The translations under genes and the position numbers were made by a program. This document shows, in pieces, positions 16,652 to 25,820 of a stretch of 64,000 nt of DNA. The stretch spans positions 124,001 through 188,000 of the forward strand of contig NZ_RKME01000001.1 of the NCBI RefSeq assembly GCF_003797825.1, in the 5' to 3' direction. This DNA comes from Gordonia sp. OPL2 (GTDB lineage: Bacteria > Actinomycetota > Actinomycetes > Mycobacteriales > Mycobacteriaceae). How positions within the stretch are numbered: position 1 is the stretch's first letter; every line of letters begins with the position of its first letter. Below the pieces are notes generated by a model, which did no database searches, was not told the DNA's origin, and saw only the letters and a program-made list of their open reading frames with translations.

Positions 16652-16695
16652 CGACCCAGACCCGCGCCGCCGATCAGACACCACAGGGGGAGCTC

Positions 16696-17232
16696 GTGAC
16701 CATCTCAGGCCTGACCATCGTGATCGTCGGGGTGATCATCCTGCTCGCCGTCCTGGCCGGCGGGTGGGCGTTCCAGACCGCGAACCGCCTCGACCGACTG
16801 AACGTGCGTGTGGACCTCGCCCGGCAGGCACTCGACGCGGCGCTCGCCCGGCGTTCCGTCGTCGCCCGGGCCATCGCGGCCGGGATGATCGCCAGCTACG
16901 ACGAGGACGCTCGTGCCGCGGGCCAGGCGCTCGCCGTCGCCGCAGACCAGGCCGAACACGCAGCACCGCAGTTCCGTGAGCAGGCGGAGAACCGGGTGTC
17001 GGGATTGCTCGCCCAGACCGACACCCAGAGCCGCCCGCAGGGACTCGTCGTCGAACTCGCCGACGCCGAGACGCGGGTGATGATGGCGCGTCGCTTCTAC
17101 AACGACGCCGTGCGCGACACCCGGAATCTGGCCGAACGGCGTCTCGTCCGGTGGTTGCACCTGGGCGGTACCGCCGAACTGCCGCAGTTCTTCGAGATCA
17201 TCGAACGGGTCACGCCGAGCAGCGGCTCCTGA
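16696..17232 (+). CDS. Membrane-anchored LemA-like protein downstream of pimA
   Basis: The protein is 178 residues from a GTG with GGGGGAG upstream. One N-terminal TM helix (about 5-26) is followed by a long amphipathic helical region. 'LNVRVDLARQALDAALARRSVVARAI' and the later 'ARRFYNDAVRDTRNLAERRLVRWLHLGG' resemble LemA proteins, which have an extracytoplasmic four-helix bundle; here the bundle is probably cytoplasmic or periplasmic depending on TM topology. From memory, the M. tuberculosis gene at this place (Rv2609c) has a similar N-terminal part plus a Nudix domain; no Nudix box G-x5-E-x7-R-E-U-x-E-E is present here. Function unknown. Confidence 0.75.
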   Translation: MTISGLTIVIVGVIILLAVLAGGWAFQTANRLDRLNVRVDLARQALDAALARRSVVARAIAAGMIASYDEDARAAGQALAVAADQAEHAAPQFREQAENRVSGLLAQTDTQSRPQGLVVELADAETRVMMARRFYNDAVRDTRNLAERRLVRWLHLGGTAELPQFFEIIERVTPSSGS

Positions 17233-17403
17233 CCGCCCCGGTGCCTCGGCGGCACGCCCACCGAGCCACGAGCCCGGTCGGCGACGGGCGTACACCGAGG
17301 TGGCCGATGAATCGTGTCGACACGCTCGCCTAGACTTGAGGGTGACATCCGCATCGATGCGGTGCCGGCCTGCGCGCCGGACATGACGACCCAGGAGACA
17401 TCA

Positions 17404-18396
17404 GTGAGTCAACCCCAGTCAGGGAACACTCCCGGACCGGACGCCGTGAACGGCCTCAACGGCGCGGCTGCGAACGGAACGGGGGCCAACGGCCACCGCG
17501 ACGTGGCGCCCACGGTCGGGCAGGGCACCGCGCGGGTCAAGCGGGGGATGGCCGAGATGCTCAAGGGTGGCGTGATCATGGACGTGGTCACCCCCGAGCA
17601 GGCGAAGATCGCCGAGGACGCCGGTGCGGTCGCCGTCATGGCACTCGAGCGCGTGCCCGCAGACATCCGTGCGCAGGGCGGTGTGTCGCGGATGAGTGAC
17701 CCCGACATGATCGACGGCATCATCTCGACCGTGTCGATCCCGGTGATGGCCAAGGCGCGGATCGGGCATTTCGTCGAGGCGCAGGTGCTGCAGAGCCTCG
17801 GTGTCGACTATGTCGACGAGTCGGAGGTGCTGACCCCGGCCGACTACGCCAACCACATCGACAAATGGGCGTTCACGGTGCCGTTCGTGTGCGGCGCGAC
17901 GAATCTGGGTGAGGCGTTGCGGCGGATCACCGAGGGGGCGGCGATGATCCGCTCCAAGGGCGAGGCCGGCACCGGTGACGTCTCGAACGCGACGACGCAC
18001 ATGCGCCGGATTCGTGATGAGATCCGGCGGTTGACGTCGTTGCCGAGTGACGAATTGTATGTGGCGGCAAAGGAATTGCAGGCGCCGTACGAGTTGGTGG
18101 CGGAGGTGGCGCAGGCGGGCAAGCTGCCGGTGACGTTGTTCACCGCGGGCGGTATCGCGACGCCGGCCGATGCGGCGATGATGATGCAGCTCGGTGCCGA
18201 GGGTGTGTTCGTCGGATCGGGGATCTTCAAGTCGGGCAACCCGGCGCAGCGTGCGGCGGCGATCGTGGCGGCGACGACCTTCCACGACGATCCCGACGTG
18301 CTCGCGAAGGTGTCGCGCGGGCTCGGAGAGGCGATGGTCGGGATCAATGTCGATGACATCCCGCAACCGCATCGGCTCGCCGAACGGGGCTGGTAG
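17404..18396 (+). CDS. pdxS: Pyridoxal 5'-phosphate synthase lyase subunit PdxS
   Basis: The protein is 330 residues from GTG 17404, chosen for its CAGGAGA ribosome site; ATG 17383 and 17314 are possible but poorer. Residues 1-40 are an unusual Asn/Gly/Ala-rich tail absent from most PdxS proteins. The TIM barrel follows. D60, Schiff-base K117 ([15 protein letters not shown]) and K185 ([16 protein letters not shown]) align with D24, K81 and K149 of Bacillus PdxS. With PdxT it makes PLP from ribose-5-phosphate, glyceraldehyde-3-phosphate and glutamine-derived ammonia. A TAGACT -10-like hexamer lies at 17331-17336. Confidence 0.97.
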   Translation: MSQPQSGNTPGPDAVNGLNGAAANGTGANGHRDVAPTVGQGTARVKRGMAEMLKGGVIMDVVTPEQAKIAEDAGAVAVMALERVPADIRAQGGVSRMSDPDMIDGIISTVSIPVMAKARIGHFVEAQVLQSLGVDYVDESEVLTPADYANHIDKWAFTVPFVCGATNLGEALRRITEGAAMIRSKGEAGTGDVSNATTHMRRIRDEIRRLTSLPSDELYVAAKELQAPYELVAEVAQAGKLPVTLFTAGGIATPADAAMMMQLGAEGVFVGSGIFKSGNPAQRAAAIVAATTFHDDPDVLAKVSRGLGEAMVGINVDDIPQPHRLAERGW

Positions 18397-18423
18397 TCCG
18401 ATCTGCCGTAGGATCTGCTGACC

Positions 18424-19269
18424 ATGGACTCGGCGACCATTGTGCGGGACGCATCCCGTTGCGGCACCCACACACTCGGCGGACTCCGGCTCGACTGGGC
18501 AGTGGTGTGCAACGTCGGCCGGGTGCGCGAGACCAACGAGGACGCGGCTCTCGTCGCACCCGGCATCTATCTGCTCGCCGACGGCATGGGCGGCCACGAC
18601 AGCGGTGAGATCGCCAGCGAGGCGGCCCTGGTGACCCTGGCCGACATCCCGGCGATGGGCGAGCAGACCGATACACAGATCCAGCTGATCGAACTGTTGG
18701 CGGTGGCGCAGGGCAAGATCGGCGCCATCGCGACCGAATCCGATCGTCGAGCGGGGACGACCGCCACCGGCGCGGTCCTGGTCACCCACGAGGGCGAGCC
18801 ACACTGGTTGGTGCTCAACATCGGCGACTCACGGACCTATCGTCTGCAGAGCGGCGTCCTGGAGCAGCTCACCGTCGACCACTCCCAGGTGCAGGAGTTC
18901 GTCGACGCGGGGTTCATCACCCGCGAGCAGGCGCGGGTCGACCCGCGGCGCAACGTCATCACCCGTGCGCTCGGCGCGGGAATGGCCGAACCCCAGGCCG
19001 ATTTCTTCTCGCTGGCCGCACTTCCCGGCGACATCATCCTGGTCTGCTCGGACGGACTCACGGGCGAGCTGCCCGACGAGGAGATCGCCGACATCCTCGG
19101 CGGGGCCGAGAGTGCGGAGGTCGCCGCCGAGTCACTCGTCGAGGGTGCACTCGCGCTCGGAGCCCACGACAACGTCACCGTCGTGGTGGTCGAAGTCGGC
19201 GCGACCGTGTCCGAGGACGGCACCTTCGAGGAGGCCACCTCCGACGAGGGTGTCGAGGAGACCGACTGA
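18424..19269 (+). CDS. PP2C-family serine/threonine protein phosphatase
   Basis: The protein is 281 residues, a soluble PPM phosphatase. Motifs are N38-E39-D40 with a preceding 'VGRVRETNED', 'YLLADGMGGHDSGEIAS' with metal D53-G54, 'AGTTATGAVLVTHEG', 'LNIGDSRTYRLQSG', 'ILVCSDGLTGELPDEEI' and 'AHDNVTVVVVEV'. All expected metal-binding acidic residues are present, so it should be active. The C-terminal 25 residues are strongly acidic (EDGTFEEATSDEGVEETD). The gene starts 27 nt past pdxS and may be co-transcribed. Substrates, such as proteins phosphorylated by Pkn-type kinases, are not identifiable; no kinase gene is nearby. Confidence 0.93.
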   Translation: MDSATIVRDASRCGTHTLGGLRLDWAVVCNVGRVRETNEDAALVAPGIYLLADGMGGHDSGEIASEAALVTLADIPAMGEQTDTQIQLIELLAVAQGKIGAIATESDRRAGTTATGAVLVTHEGEPHWLVLNIGDSRTYRLQSGVLEQLTVDHSQVQEFVDAGFITREQARVDPRRNVITRALGAGMAEPQADFFSLAALPGDIILVCSDGLTGELPDEEIADILGGAESAEVAAESLVEGALALGAHDNVTVVVVEVGATVSEDGTFEEATSDEGVEETD

Positions 19270-19349
19270 GGACTCCTCCGACGCCGGGTGCGGTCGTCGC
19301 AGGTCAGGTGAGTAGTCCCCACCGGAATCCGAGTAGTTCTGCGCATCCT

Positions 19350-19376
19350 GGAACCTGACGCCGATTCGTAGCGTCT
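19350..19376 (+). promoter_or_regulatory. Putative ECF-sigma-type promoter upstream of the LuxR-type gene
   Basis: GGAACC (19350-19355) and CGTCT (19372-19376) are separated by 16 bp. This resembles the GGAAC-N16/17-CGTT promoters used by ECF sigma factors such as SigE in Actinobacteria. The gene starts about 55 nt downstream. The match is by eye only. Confidence 0.4.
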
Positions 19377-19433
19377 AACTCACGACAGCGGGGCAGAACG
19401 ACGGAGATGCCCCCGGACGAGTGAGGACACGCC

Positions 19434-20000
19434 ATGACAGTCACCGCCCAGTACATTCCGCAGCATCACTCTCCTGTCCGCGCCGGAGCGATCGAGCGTG
19501 ACCGGGATACACGTCGTCGGGTCGAGGCGAACCGACGACGCCAAGAGGCACTGGCTCGCCTGGCGCAGCGTCGGATGCCGCTGCCCGGCAGCCCGCTACC
19601 CGGATTTCCGGGGGACGGACACCGGACACCCGGCGTCGGCGAGACGATCACACGATCCCGCGGCGCCTCGACCGATCGTGCACACATGATGCTGGTGACG
19701 CCGGCCGGGCATGGCGGGGCACAGGCCACCCGTTGCGCCTGCGCCGAGTCGTCGGCTGATATCGCTGATCTGGAGCGCCCGTCGCTGACCACCCGAGAGG
19801 TGCAGGTGCTGCGCACCTGGCTGATGGTCGACTCGAAACCTGCTGTGGCCGAGGAACTCTTCATCTCCCTCGGCACCGTCAACACACATCTCACACGGAT
19901 TCGCGCCAAGTACGCGGAGATCGATCGCGCGGCGCCGACCAAGGCCGCGCTCGTCGCCCGGGCGGTCCAGGACGGCCTCATCTCCCTCGACGAGTTGTGA
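19434..20000 (+). CDS. Orphan LuxR-type HTH transcriptional regulator
   Basis: The protein is 188 residues. The C-terminal 70 residues form a GerE/LuxR HTH: 'LTTREVQVLRTWLMVDSKPAVAEELFISLGTVNTHLTRIRAKY', then 'KAALVARAVQDGLISLDEL'. The N-terminal 110 residues show no receiver, PAS or autoinducer domain; they are Arg/Pro/Gly-rich (RRRVEANRRRQEALARLAQRR, PGSPLPGFPGDG) with a C-A-C dipeptide pair near residue 103. How it senses a signal is unknown. It follows the PP2C gene at 164 nt with its own possible ECF-type promoter and is followed by a strong hairpin at 20060-20103. Confidence 0.88.
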   Translation: MTVTAQYIPQHHSPVRAGAIERDRDTRRRVEANRRRQEALARLAQRRMPLPGSPLPGFPGDGHRTPGVGETITRSRGASTDRAHMMLVTPAGHGGAQATRCACAESSADIADLERPSLTTREVQVLRTWLMVDSKPAVAEELFISLGTVNTHLTRIRAKYAEIDRAAPTKAALVARAVQDGLISLDEL

Positions 20001-20059
20001 TCGACGACGTCATGACCGACCGCGACTGACCACCAACAGACGACGGGCACCGACACAGC

Positions 20060-20103
20060 GCCGCGGCCGTTCCCGGGTCGGGGGTTTCGGGAACGGCCGC
20101 GGC
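20060..20103 (+). terminator. Strong GC hairpin after the LuxR-type gene
   Basis: GCCGCGGCCGTTCCCG (20060-20075) pairs perfectly with its complement at 20088-20103 around a 12-nt loop. It has no U-tract, as is common for actinobacterial terminators, and separates the regulator from tesB. Confidence 0.7.
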
Positions 20104-20213
20104 ACCCGGGTTGTCGTCCGGGACCGGGGGTGGCGTTACAGATGCCTGCTCGCGGTCGTCGCCGAGGCCACCCGGATCGCCCGGAGGCGCCTGTCCGATA
20201 GATACTGTTCGGC

Positions 20214-21068
20214 GTGGCAACCATCGAAGAGATCCTTCAGGTCGAGGCAATCGAGACCGACATCTTTCGGGGACCGGCGTTCCCGAGTCACCTCCAGCGG
20301 ACCTTCGGTGGACAGGTGGCCGGGCAGGCGCTGATGTCGGCGACGCGCACCGTGTCGGACGACTTCGCCGTCCATTCGCTGCACGGATACTTCCTTCGAC
20401 CGGGCAATCCCGACATCCCGGCGGTCTTCCTGGTCGACCGGATCCGCGACGGCCGGTCCTTCACGACCCGCCGCGTCACCGGTATCCAGAACGGCGAGGC
20501 GATCTTCACCATGTCGGCGTCGTTCCACGTACGTACCGACCACGGCATCCAGCACCAGGACCGGATGCCCCCGGCGCCCGCGCCGGACGGTCTGCCGGAC
20601 CGGATGACCGATCTCCCCGAGGAGGCGAAGGCGGTGTTCAAGGAATGGAAGAACTTCGACATCCGCGTCGTGCCGAGGGAGCTGTTGACCACGTCCGACT
20701 ACTTCGCCGCTCAGCAACGCGTCTGGTTCCGCTACCGGCATCGGCTGCCCGACGATCAGGTCTTCCACGTCGGCACGCTGGCGTACATGAGTGACATGAC
20801 GCTGCTCGGGTCGTCGAAGGTGCCGCACCCCGGTGTCGAACCGCAGGCCGCATCCCTCGACCACGCGATGTGGTTCATGCGGCCCTTCCGCGCCGATGAG
20901 TGGTTGCTCTACGACCAGACGTCGCCATCGGCCGATGCGGGGCGCGCCCTGACCCAGGGTCGGATCTTCGATCGCGAGGGCCGGATGGTCGCGGCGGTCA
21001 CCCAGGAGGGACTGAGCCGAACCGGTCGCGACATGCCGGCCGATCAGCACGCGCGGCAGGACCGGTGA
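20214..21068 (+). CDS. tesB: Acyl-CoA thioesterase II
   Basis: The protein is 284 residues with two hotdog domains. '[19 protein letters not shown]' and '[36 protein letters not shown]' form the first; '[53 protein letters not shown]' the second, with the Asp-Ser/Thr-Gln catalytic set. It hydrolyses medium and long acyl-CoA thioesters. The start is GTG at 20214 with no clear ribosome site; a TAGATA/GATACT -10-like sequence lies about 8-14 nt upstream, so a leaderless mRNA is likely. The stop overlaps pdxT (GTGA). This tesB-pdxT pairing is conserved in Mycobacteriales. Confidence 0.95.
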   Translation: MATIEEILQVEAIETDIFRGPAFPSHLQRTFGGQVAGQALMSATRTVSDDFAVHSLHGYFLRPGNPDIPAVFLVDRIRDGRSFTTRRVTGIQNGEAIFTMSASFHVRTDHGIQHQDRMPPAPAPDGLPDRMTDLPEEAKAVFKEWKNFDIRVVPRELLTTSDYFAAQQRVWFRYRHRLPDDQVFHVGTLAYMSDMTLLGSSKVPHPGVEPQAASLDHAMWFMRPFRADEWLLYDQTSPSADAGRALTQGRIFDREGRMVAAVTQEGLSRTGRDMPADQHARQDR

Positions 21069-21727
21069 GCGCGGCCGACCCGCGCGACGACACCGCAGCG
21101 ATCGCCGCCGGATCGCCCGTGATCGGGGTCCTCGCCCTGCAGGGCGATGTCCGCGAGCACCTCGCCGCGCTGACCGAGGCCGGGGCCCAGGCGCGCCCCG
21201 TGCGTCGGCCCACCGAACTCGATGAGGTCGATGCGATCGTCATCCCCGGTGGGGAGTCGACGACGATGAGCCACCTGCTCACCGTGTTCGAGCTGTTCGA
21301 GCCGCTGCGGGACCGGCTCGCCGGGGGGATGCCCGCCTACGGTTCATGCGCGGGGATGATCATGCTGGCCAGCACCATCCTGGACACCCGCCCGGATGCC
21401 GGCCATCTCGACGCCCTCGACATCACGGTGCGTCGCAACGCTTTCGGACGTCAGGTGGAGAGCTTCGAGACCGACCTGCGGTTCGACGGGATCACCGACG
21501 GCCACGAGCAGCCGTTGATGCGCGCGGTGTTCATCCGGGCGCCCTGGGTCGAGTCGATCGCACCGGACGTCGAGGTCCTGGCCCGGGTGCCCGACGGGCC
21601 GGCCAAGGACCGGATCGTCGCGGTCCGGCAGGGTCGGGTGCTCGCGACCTCCTTTCATCCCGAGGTCACCGGTGACCGCCGCGTGCACCGGTTCTTCGTG
21701 GACATGGTGCGGTCGGCGACCGGGTGA
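21065..21727 (+). CDS. pdxT: Pyridoxal 5'-phosphate synthase glutaminase subunit PdxT
   Basis: The protein is 220 residues, a class I glutamine amidotransferase. The triad is C95 (GSCAGMI), H198 and E200 (FHPEVT). '[16 protein letters not shown]' and '[14 protein letters not shown]' are PdxT signatures. It supplies ammonia to PdxS. An N-terminal extension of about 16 residues precedes the core. GTG at 21065 overlaps the tesB stop by 4 nt. pdxS lies 2.7 kb upstream, separated by the phosphatase, regulator and tesB genes. Confidence 0.96.
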   Translation: MSAADPRDDTAAIAAGSPVIGVLALQGDVREHLAALTEAGAQARPVRRPTELDEVDAIVIPGGESTTMSHLLTVFELFEPLRDRLAGGMPAYGSCAGMIMLASTILDTRPDAGHLDALDITVRRNAFGRQVESFETDLRFDGITDGHEQPLMRAVFIRAPWVESIAPDVEVLARVPDGPAKDRIVAVRQGRVLATSFHPEVTGDRRVHRFFVDMVRSATG

Positions 21728-21868
21728 TCGGGTACCCGGCACCGGCGGCCGGGACGAGTCGGGGCCGGCCCGCCGACCCGGCCCGGTAAGATCTTGACGT
21801 TGGGCCTGCCGTCGCCGGAGCGTGCGCGAGCGGGCCGCCATCGTTGTCGAGAAGGATGCGGGAGTCTC

Positions 21869-22621
21869 ATGAGCGGCCATTCCAAATGGGCCACCACCAA
21901 GCACAAGAAGGCGGTCGTCGACGCCAAGCGCGGCAAGATGTTCGCCAAGTTGATCAAGAACATCGAGGTGGCGGCGCGCACCGGCGGTGGTGACCCGGCC
22001 GGCAACCCGACTCTCTACGACGCCATCCAGAAGGCGAAGAAGTCCTCGGTCCCCAACGACAACATCGAGCGGGCCCGCAAGCGAGGCGGCGGCGAGGAGG
22101 CGGGTGGCGCCGATTGGCAGACCATCATGTACGAGGGTTACGGCCCGAACGGTGTCGCCGTCCTGATCGAATGCCTCACCGACAACCGGAACCGCGCCGC
22201 GGGTGAGGTCCGCACGGCGATGACCCGCAACGGCGGCAACATGGCCGATCCGGGCTCGGTGTCCTACCTCTTCACCCGCAAGGGCGTGGTGACCCTGGAC
22301 AAGAACGGACAGTCCGAGGACGACGTCCTCCTCGCGGTGCTCGACGCGGGTGCCGAGGAAGTCAACGACCTCGGGGAGTCCTTCGAGGTCGTCAGTGAGC
22401 CCACCGATCTCGTCGCCGTACGCACCGCCCTGCAGGACGCCGGCATCGACTACGACTCGGCGGAGGCCGATTTCCGTGCGTCCGTGGAGGTTCCGGTCGA
22501 CGCCGACGGCGCCCGCAAGGTCTTCAAACTGATCGACGCACTCGAGGACTCCGACGACGTCCAGAACGTCTACAGCAACGTCGACGTGAGCGACGACGTC
22601 CTCGCCGAGCTCGACGCCTGA
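21869..22621 (+). CDS. YebC/PmpR family DNA-binding/translation-associated protein
   Basis: The protein is 250 residues, typical for YebC. It starts '[40 protein letters not shown]', followed by '[28 protein letters not shown]' and '[22 protein letters not shown]', all strongly conserved. Members have been described as transcription regulators and, more recently, as ribosome-associated factors that ease translation of difficult motifs; which applies here is open. The ATG at 21869 has GCGGGAG upstream. It is convergent with the next minus-strand gene across 20 nt. Confidence 0.95.
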   Translation: MSGHSKWATTKHKKAVVDAKRGKMFAKLIKNIEVAARTGGGDPAGNPTLYDAIQKAKKSSVPNDNIERARKRGGGEEAGGADWQTIMYEGYGPNGVAVLIECLTDNRNRAAGEVRTAMTRNGGNMADPGSVSYLFTRKGVVTLDKNGQSEDDVLLAVLDAGAEEVNDLGESFEVVSEPTDLVAVRTALQDAGIDYDSAEADFRASVEVPVDADGARKVFKLIDALEDSDDVQNVYSNVDVSDDVLAELDA

Positions 22622-22641
22622 CGGGAGCGACCGCTGGAGGA

Positions 22642-23265
22642 TCAGCTCGTCCGCCGGAACGCGGGCCGCTCGGGGTGGTCGTAGCGGACCTCGATGTCCG
22701 GCGCAGGTGCGCTGCAGGCGTCCTCGAGTAGCGCCGGAATCGTCCACAGGTCGCCCTCCGGGGTGCGTCGGCGCAGTGCGCCCTCGCTCATGATCAGTGC
22801 GACCGTCGCATCGACGACGAGTCCGCTGCTGCGCACCATCGGACCCGCGAGGACCAGGACCTGATCGATGGCGGCGGTGCGCGGCCCGTCACGGAACGAG
22901 CGATCCCGGACCGGATCCCACAACCTCGGCAACCACTGCCCCTTCGACCGCAGCGCGTCGACGACCTCGCGCCGCACTGCGGCATGGTCGAACCAGATGG
23001 TGCGGTAACTCTCGGCGTCGGCGTGACCGAACTCCAGTCGCAGCGATGCGGGACGGAGGAAATCGGCCATGGCCACGACCGACGCGGCGCGCCCCGATGC
23101 CTCCACGTGGTCGGCGACCGCTGTGGCCAGCGCGACCGGTTCCGCGGCGTCGGCGCCGTCGACCGCGACGATCCGCCGCCCCGGCCCGTCCGTGGCGAGG
23201 TCGGAGACGAGCTCGACGAGGGCGTCGGGGGAGATGGGCTGCAGGCTCGGCATGGCACCCGCCAT
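22642..23265 (-). CDS. Uridine kinase-like protein with degenerate P-loop
   Basis: The protein is 207 residues. Its layout follows uridine kinase-like NTPases: 'RIVAVDGADAAEPVALATAVADHVEASG' at 31-58, 'VVAMADFLRPASLRLEFGHADAESYRTIWFDHAAVRREVVDAL' and a late 'VDATVALIMSEGALRRR'. In relatives the first segment is G-x-D-x-x-G-K-T; here the Gly-Lys is replaced by Glu-Pro, so classic ATP phosphoryl transfer is doubtful. It may bind a nucleoside or act as a regulator. It is divergent from ruvC. Two in-frame Met codons (residues 1 and 5) are possible starts. Confidence 0.8.
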   Translation of the reverse strand: MAGAMPSLQPISPDALVELVSDLATDGPGRRIVAVDGADAAEPVALATAVADHVEASGRAASVVAMADFLRPASLRLEFGHADAESYRTIWFDHAAVRREVVDALRSKGQWLPRLWDPVRDRSFRDGPRTAAIDQVLVLAGPMVRSSGLVVDATVALIMSEGALRRRTPEGDLWTIPALLEDACSAPAPDIEVRYDHPERPAFRRTS

Positions 23266-23327
23266 TGTCCCTGCTGTCGTCTGATGGTCCGCGCGTGTTG
23301 CTCGCCGTGGTCGTCGGTGACTGCCGA

Positions 23328-23350
23328 TAGAATCTCGAACAACTGTTCGG
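23328..23350 (+). promoter_or_regulatory. LexA (SOS) box overlapping the ruvCAB promoter
   Basis: TCGAAC-AACT-GTTCGG (23335-23350) matches the actinobacterial/Bacillus SOS box TCGAAC-N4-GTTCGA at 11 of 12 defined positions. A TAGAAT -10-like hexamer (23328-23333) abuts it, and ruvC starts at 23373. Binding there would block the start of transcription. It fits DNA-damage control of the ruv genes. Confidence 0.75.
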
Positions 23351-23372
23351 TTCGGCGAGACGGAGGATCCGC

Positions 23373-23975
23373 GTGCGCGTGATGGGAGTCGACCCCGGAC
23401 TGACGAGGTGCGGGATCGCGCTCGTCGAGTCCGGGAAAGGCAGAGCGGTCACCGCGCTCGACGTCGACGTGGTGCGCACTCCCAGCGACATGGAACTCGC
23501 GGACCGGCTGCTCGCCATCTACACCGCCGCCGCCCACTGGCTCGACGTGCACCGACCCGACGTCGTGGCCATCGAGCGGGTCTTCGCCCAGAACCAGGTG
23601 TCGACGGCGATGGGCACTGCCCAGGCCGGAGGCGTCATCGCGCTGGCCGCCGGGCAGCGCGACATACCGGTGCGGTTCCACACACCGTCCGAGGTCAAGG
23701 CCGCCGTGACCGGCAGCGGACGCGCCGACAAGGCGCAGGTCACGACGATGGTGACGCGAATTCTCGGAATGCAGACAAAACCACGGCCCGCCGACGCCGC
23801 CGACGCGCTGGCGCTGGCGATCTGTCACTGCTGGCGTGGTCCGATGACGGAGAAGATGATCGAGGCACAGAAGACGGCGGAGGAGCTCGCCCGACGCCAC
23901 CGCGAGCGAGTCGCGCAGGCGTCGGCCGGTCGCACGACGGGACGGGCGCGCGCGGGCAAGGGGGGAGCGGCATGA
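23373..23975 (+). CDS. ruvC: Crossover junction endodeoxyribonuclease RuvC
   Basis: The protein is 200 residues. The RNase H-fold active site is D7 (VDPGLTRCG), E68 ([11 protein letters not shown]), D141 and D144 ([13 protein letters not shown]). It resolves Holliday junctions with RuvAB. The start is GTG with CGGAGGA upstream. The C-terminal 35 residues are a basic Arg/Ala-rich tail ([24 protein letters not shown]) longer than in E. coli RuvC. The gene overlaps ruvA by 4 nt (ATGA) and is preceded by a LexA-like box. Confidence 0.98.
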   Translation: MRVMGVDPGLTRCGIALVESGKGRAVTALDVDVVRTPSDMELADRLLAIYTAAAHWLDVHRPDVVAIERVFAQNQVSTAMGTAQAGGVIALAAGQRDIPVRFHTPSEVKAAVTGSGRADKAQVTTMVTRILGMQTKPRPADAADALALAICHCWRGPMTEKMIEAQKTAEELARRHRERVAQASAGRTTGRARAGKGGAA

Positions 23976-24568
23976 TCGCATCCGTACGAGGGCCGGTGAT
24001 CGACATCGCGCTCGATCACGTCGTCGTCGACTGCGCGGGCGTCGGCTATCGGGTCTTGGTCACCCCCGCAACCGTGGCCTCGGTCCGTCGCGGCGAGGAG
24101 GCGACGCTGCTCACCTCGATGATCGTCCGCGAGGACTCGATGACTCTCTACGGGTTCACCGAGCCAGATGCGCGGGCGCTGTTCGCGTTGCTGCAGACCG
24201 TGACCGGGGTGGGCCCGCGTCTGGCCATGGCCACCCTCGCCGTCATCGAACCCGACGCGCTGCGGCGGGCATTGGCCGAGTCCGATGTGAAAGCCCTCAC
24301 GACCGTCCCGGGTGTCGGCAAGCGCGTCGCCGAGCGTCTGGTCGTCGAACTGCGGGACAAGGTCGATGCGCCTGCGGCGCAGGGCACGGCCGGGCCGGTG
24401 ACCGGTGGGGGTGCGGTGCGTGATCAGGTGGCCGAGGCGCTCGTCGGGCTCGGGTTCACCACCGGCCCCGCGGACAAGGCGGTCGCTGCCGTGTTGGCCG
24501 ATGCGCCCGACGCCGACGCGTCCACGGTCCTGCGCAAGTCGCTGGCACTGCTGGGGAAGACCGCCTGA
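23972..24568 (+). CDS. ruvA: Holliday junction branch migration protein RuvA
   Basis: The protein is 198 residues. An OB-fold N-terminus ([28 protein letters not shown]) is followed by paired helix-hairpin-helix motifs ([37 protein letters not shown]) and a C-terminal three-helix domain that contacts RuvB ([13 protein letters not shown]...). It binds the four-way junction as a tetramer and loads RuvB. Overlaps of 4 nt with ruvC and 1 nt with ruvB imply tight co-translation. Confidence 0.98.
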   Translation: MIASVRGPVIDIALDHVVVDCAGVGYRVLVTPATVASVRRGEEATLLTSMIVREDSMTLYGFTEPDARALFALLQTVTGVGPRLAMATLAVIEPDALRRALAESDVKALTTVPGVGKRVAERLVVELRDKVDAPAAQGTAGPVTGGGAVRDQVAEALVGLGFTTGPADKAVAAVLADAPDADASTVLRKSLALLGKTA

Positions 24569-25656
24569 TGAACGAACTGCCCCCGGATCCCGACGAGCGC
24601 GAGGTGAGCGCGGGCGAGCTGCACTCCGACGGTGACTTCGACGCCGGGCTGCGGCCACGGTCGTTGGCGGACTTCATCGGTCAGCCGCGGGTGTGCGAGC
24701 AGCTCGAACTGGTCCTGCACGGCGCGAAGGGCCGCGGCGGGACACCGGATCACATCCTGCTGTCGGGGCCACCTGGACTCGGCAAGACGTCGCTGGCGAT
24801 GATCATCGCCAGCGAGATGGGGGCGGCGATCCGGGTCACCTCCGGCCCGGCCCTCGAACGGGCGGGGGATCTGGCCGCCATGCTGTCGAACCTCGTCGAG
24901 GGCGACGTGCTGTTCATCGACGAGATCCATCGCATCGCCCGGCCCGCCGAGGAGATGCTCTATCTCGCGATGGAGGACTTCCGCGTCGACGTCGTCGTCG
25001 GCAAGGGGCCGGGGGCGACGTCCATCCCGCTCGACGTCGCGCCGTTCACCCTGGTCGGGGCAACCACGCGGTCCGGTTCGCTCACCGGCCCCCTGCGCGA
25101 CCGCTTCGGTTTCACCGCGCACATGGAGTTCTACGAGACCGACGAGCTCATCCGGGTCCTGCGTCGGTCCGCGGGCATCCTCGGTATCCGGCTGCTCGAC
25201 GACGCCTCGACCGAGATCGCCCGTCGCTCGCGCGGTACTCCACGGATCGCGAACCGTCTGCTGCGCCGCGTCCGCGACTATGCGGAAGTCCGCGCCGACG
25301 GCATCATCACCGTCGAGATCGCCCGTGCCGCACTGGCCGTCTACGACGTCGACGACCTCGGGTTCGACCGGCTCGACCGTGCCGTCCTCAATGCGCTCGT
25401 CCGGGGCTTCGGGGGAGGCCCGGTCGGCGTGTCGACGCTGGCGGTGGCCGTCGGGGAGGAACCGACGACGGTCGAGGAGGTCTGCGAGCCGTTCCTCGTC
25501 CGCGCCGGGATGATGGCGCGCACCCCGCGGGGACGTGTCGCGACTGCCGCCGCCTGGCATCACCTCGGGCTGACGCCACCCGCCGGTGCCATGAACGCGA
25601 GCTTCGGGGTGCGCTCGCGCGAGGACGCGACGGGCAGTCTCTTCGACGATCTGTAA
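24568..25656 (+). CDS. ruvB: Holliday junction branch migration helicase RuvB
   Basis: The protein is 362 residues of the AAA+ family. Walker A is in '[22 protein letters not shown]', Walker B in '[12 protein letters not shown]', sensor 1 in '[22 protein letters not shown]' with its arginine finger, and a C-terminal winged helix follows. It drives branch migration with RuvA. The ATG shares its A with the ruvA TGA stop. The N-terminal 30 residues are acidic and variable. Confidence 0.98.
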   Translation: MNELPPDPDEREVSAGELHSDGDFDAGLRPRSLADFIGQPRVCEQLELVLHGAKGRGGTPDHILLSGPPGLGKTSLAMIIASEMGAAIRVTSGPALERAGDLAAMLSNLVEGDVLFIDEIHRIARPAEEMLYLAMEDFRVDVVVGKGPGATSIPLDVAPFTLVGATTRSGSLTGPLRDRFGFTAHMEFYETDELIRVLRRSAGILGIRLLDDASTEIARRSRGTPRIANRLLRRVRDYAEVRADGIITVEIARAALAVYDVDDLGFDRLDRAVLNALVRGFGGGPVGVSTLAVAVGEEPTTVEEVCEPFLVRAGMMARTPRGRVATAAAWHHLGLTPPAGAMNASFGVRSREDATGSLFDDL

Positions 25657-25820
25657 CCGCTCGGGACATCCTCCGACGCGGGCATGGCACACTGGTGAGA
25701 GCCCGCCGGAGGAGTTGGTGCATCCGAGCGCGCCCTCGTGCGGCCGTCGGCCGACCCGCCGAATCCGACATACCACCCAGAAACACCACGACCGAACCGA
25801 CAAGGATTGTTGCTGTCACC

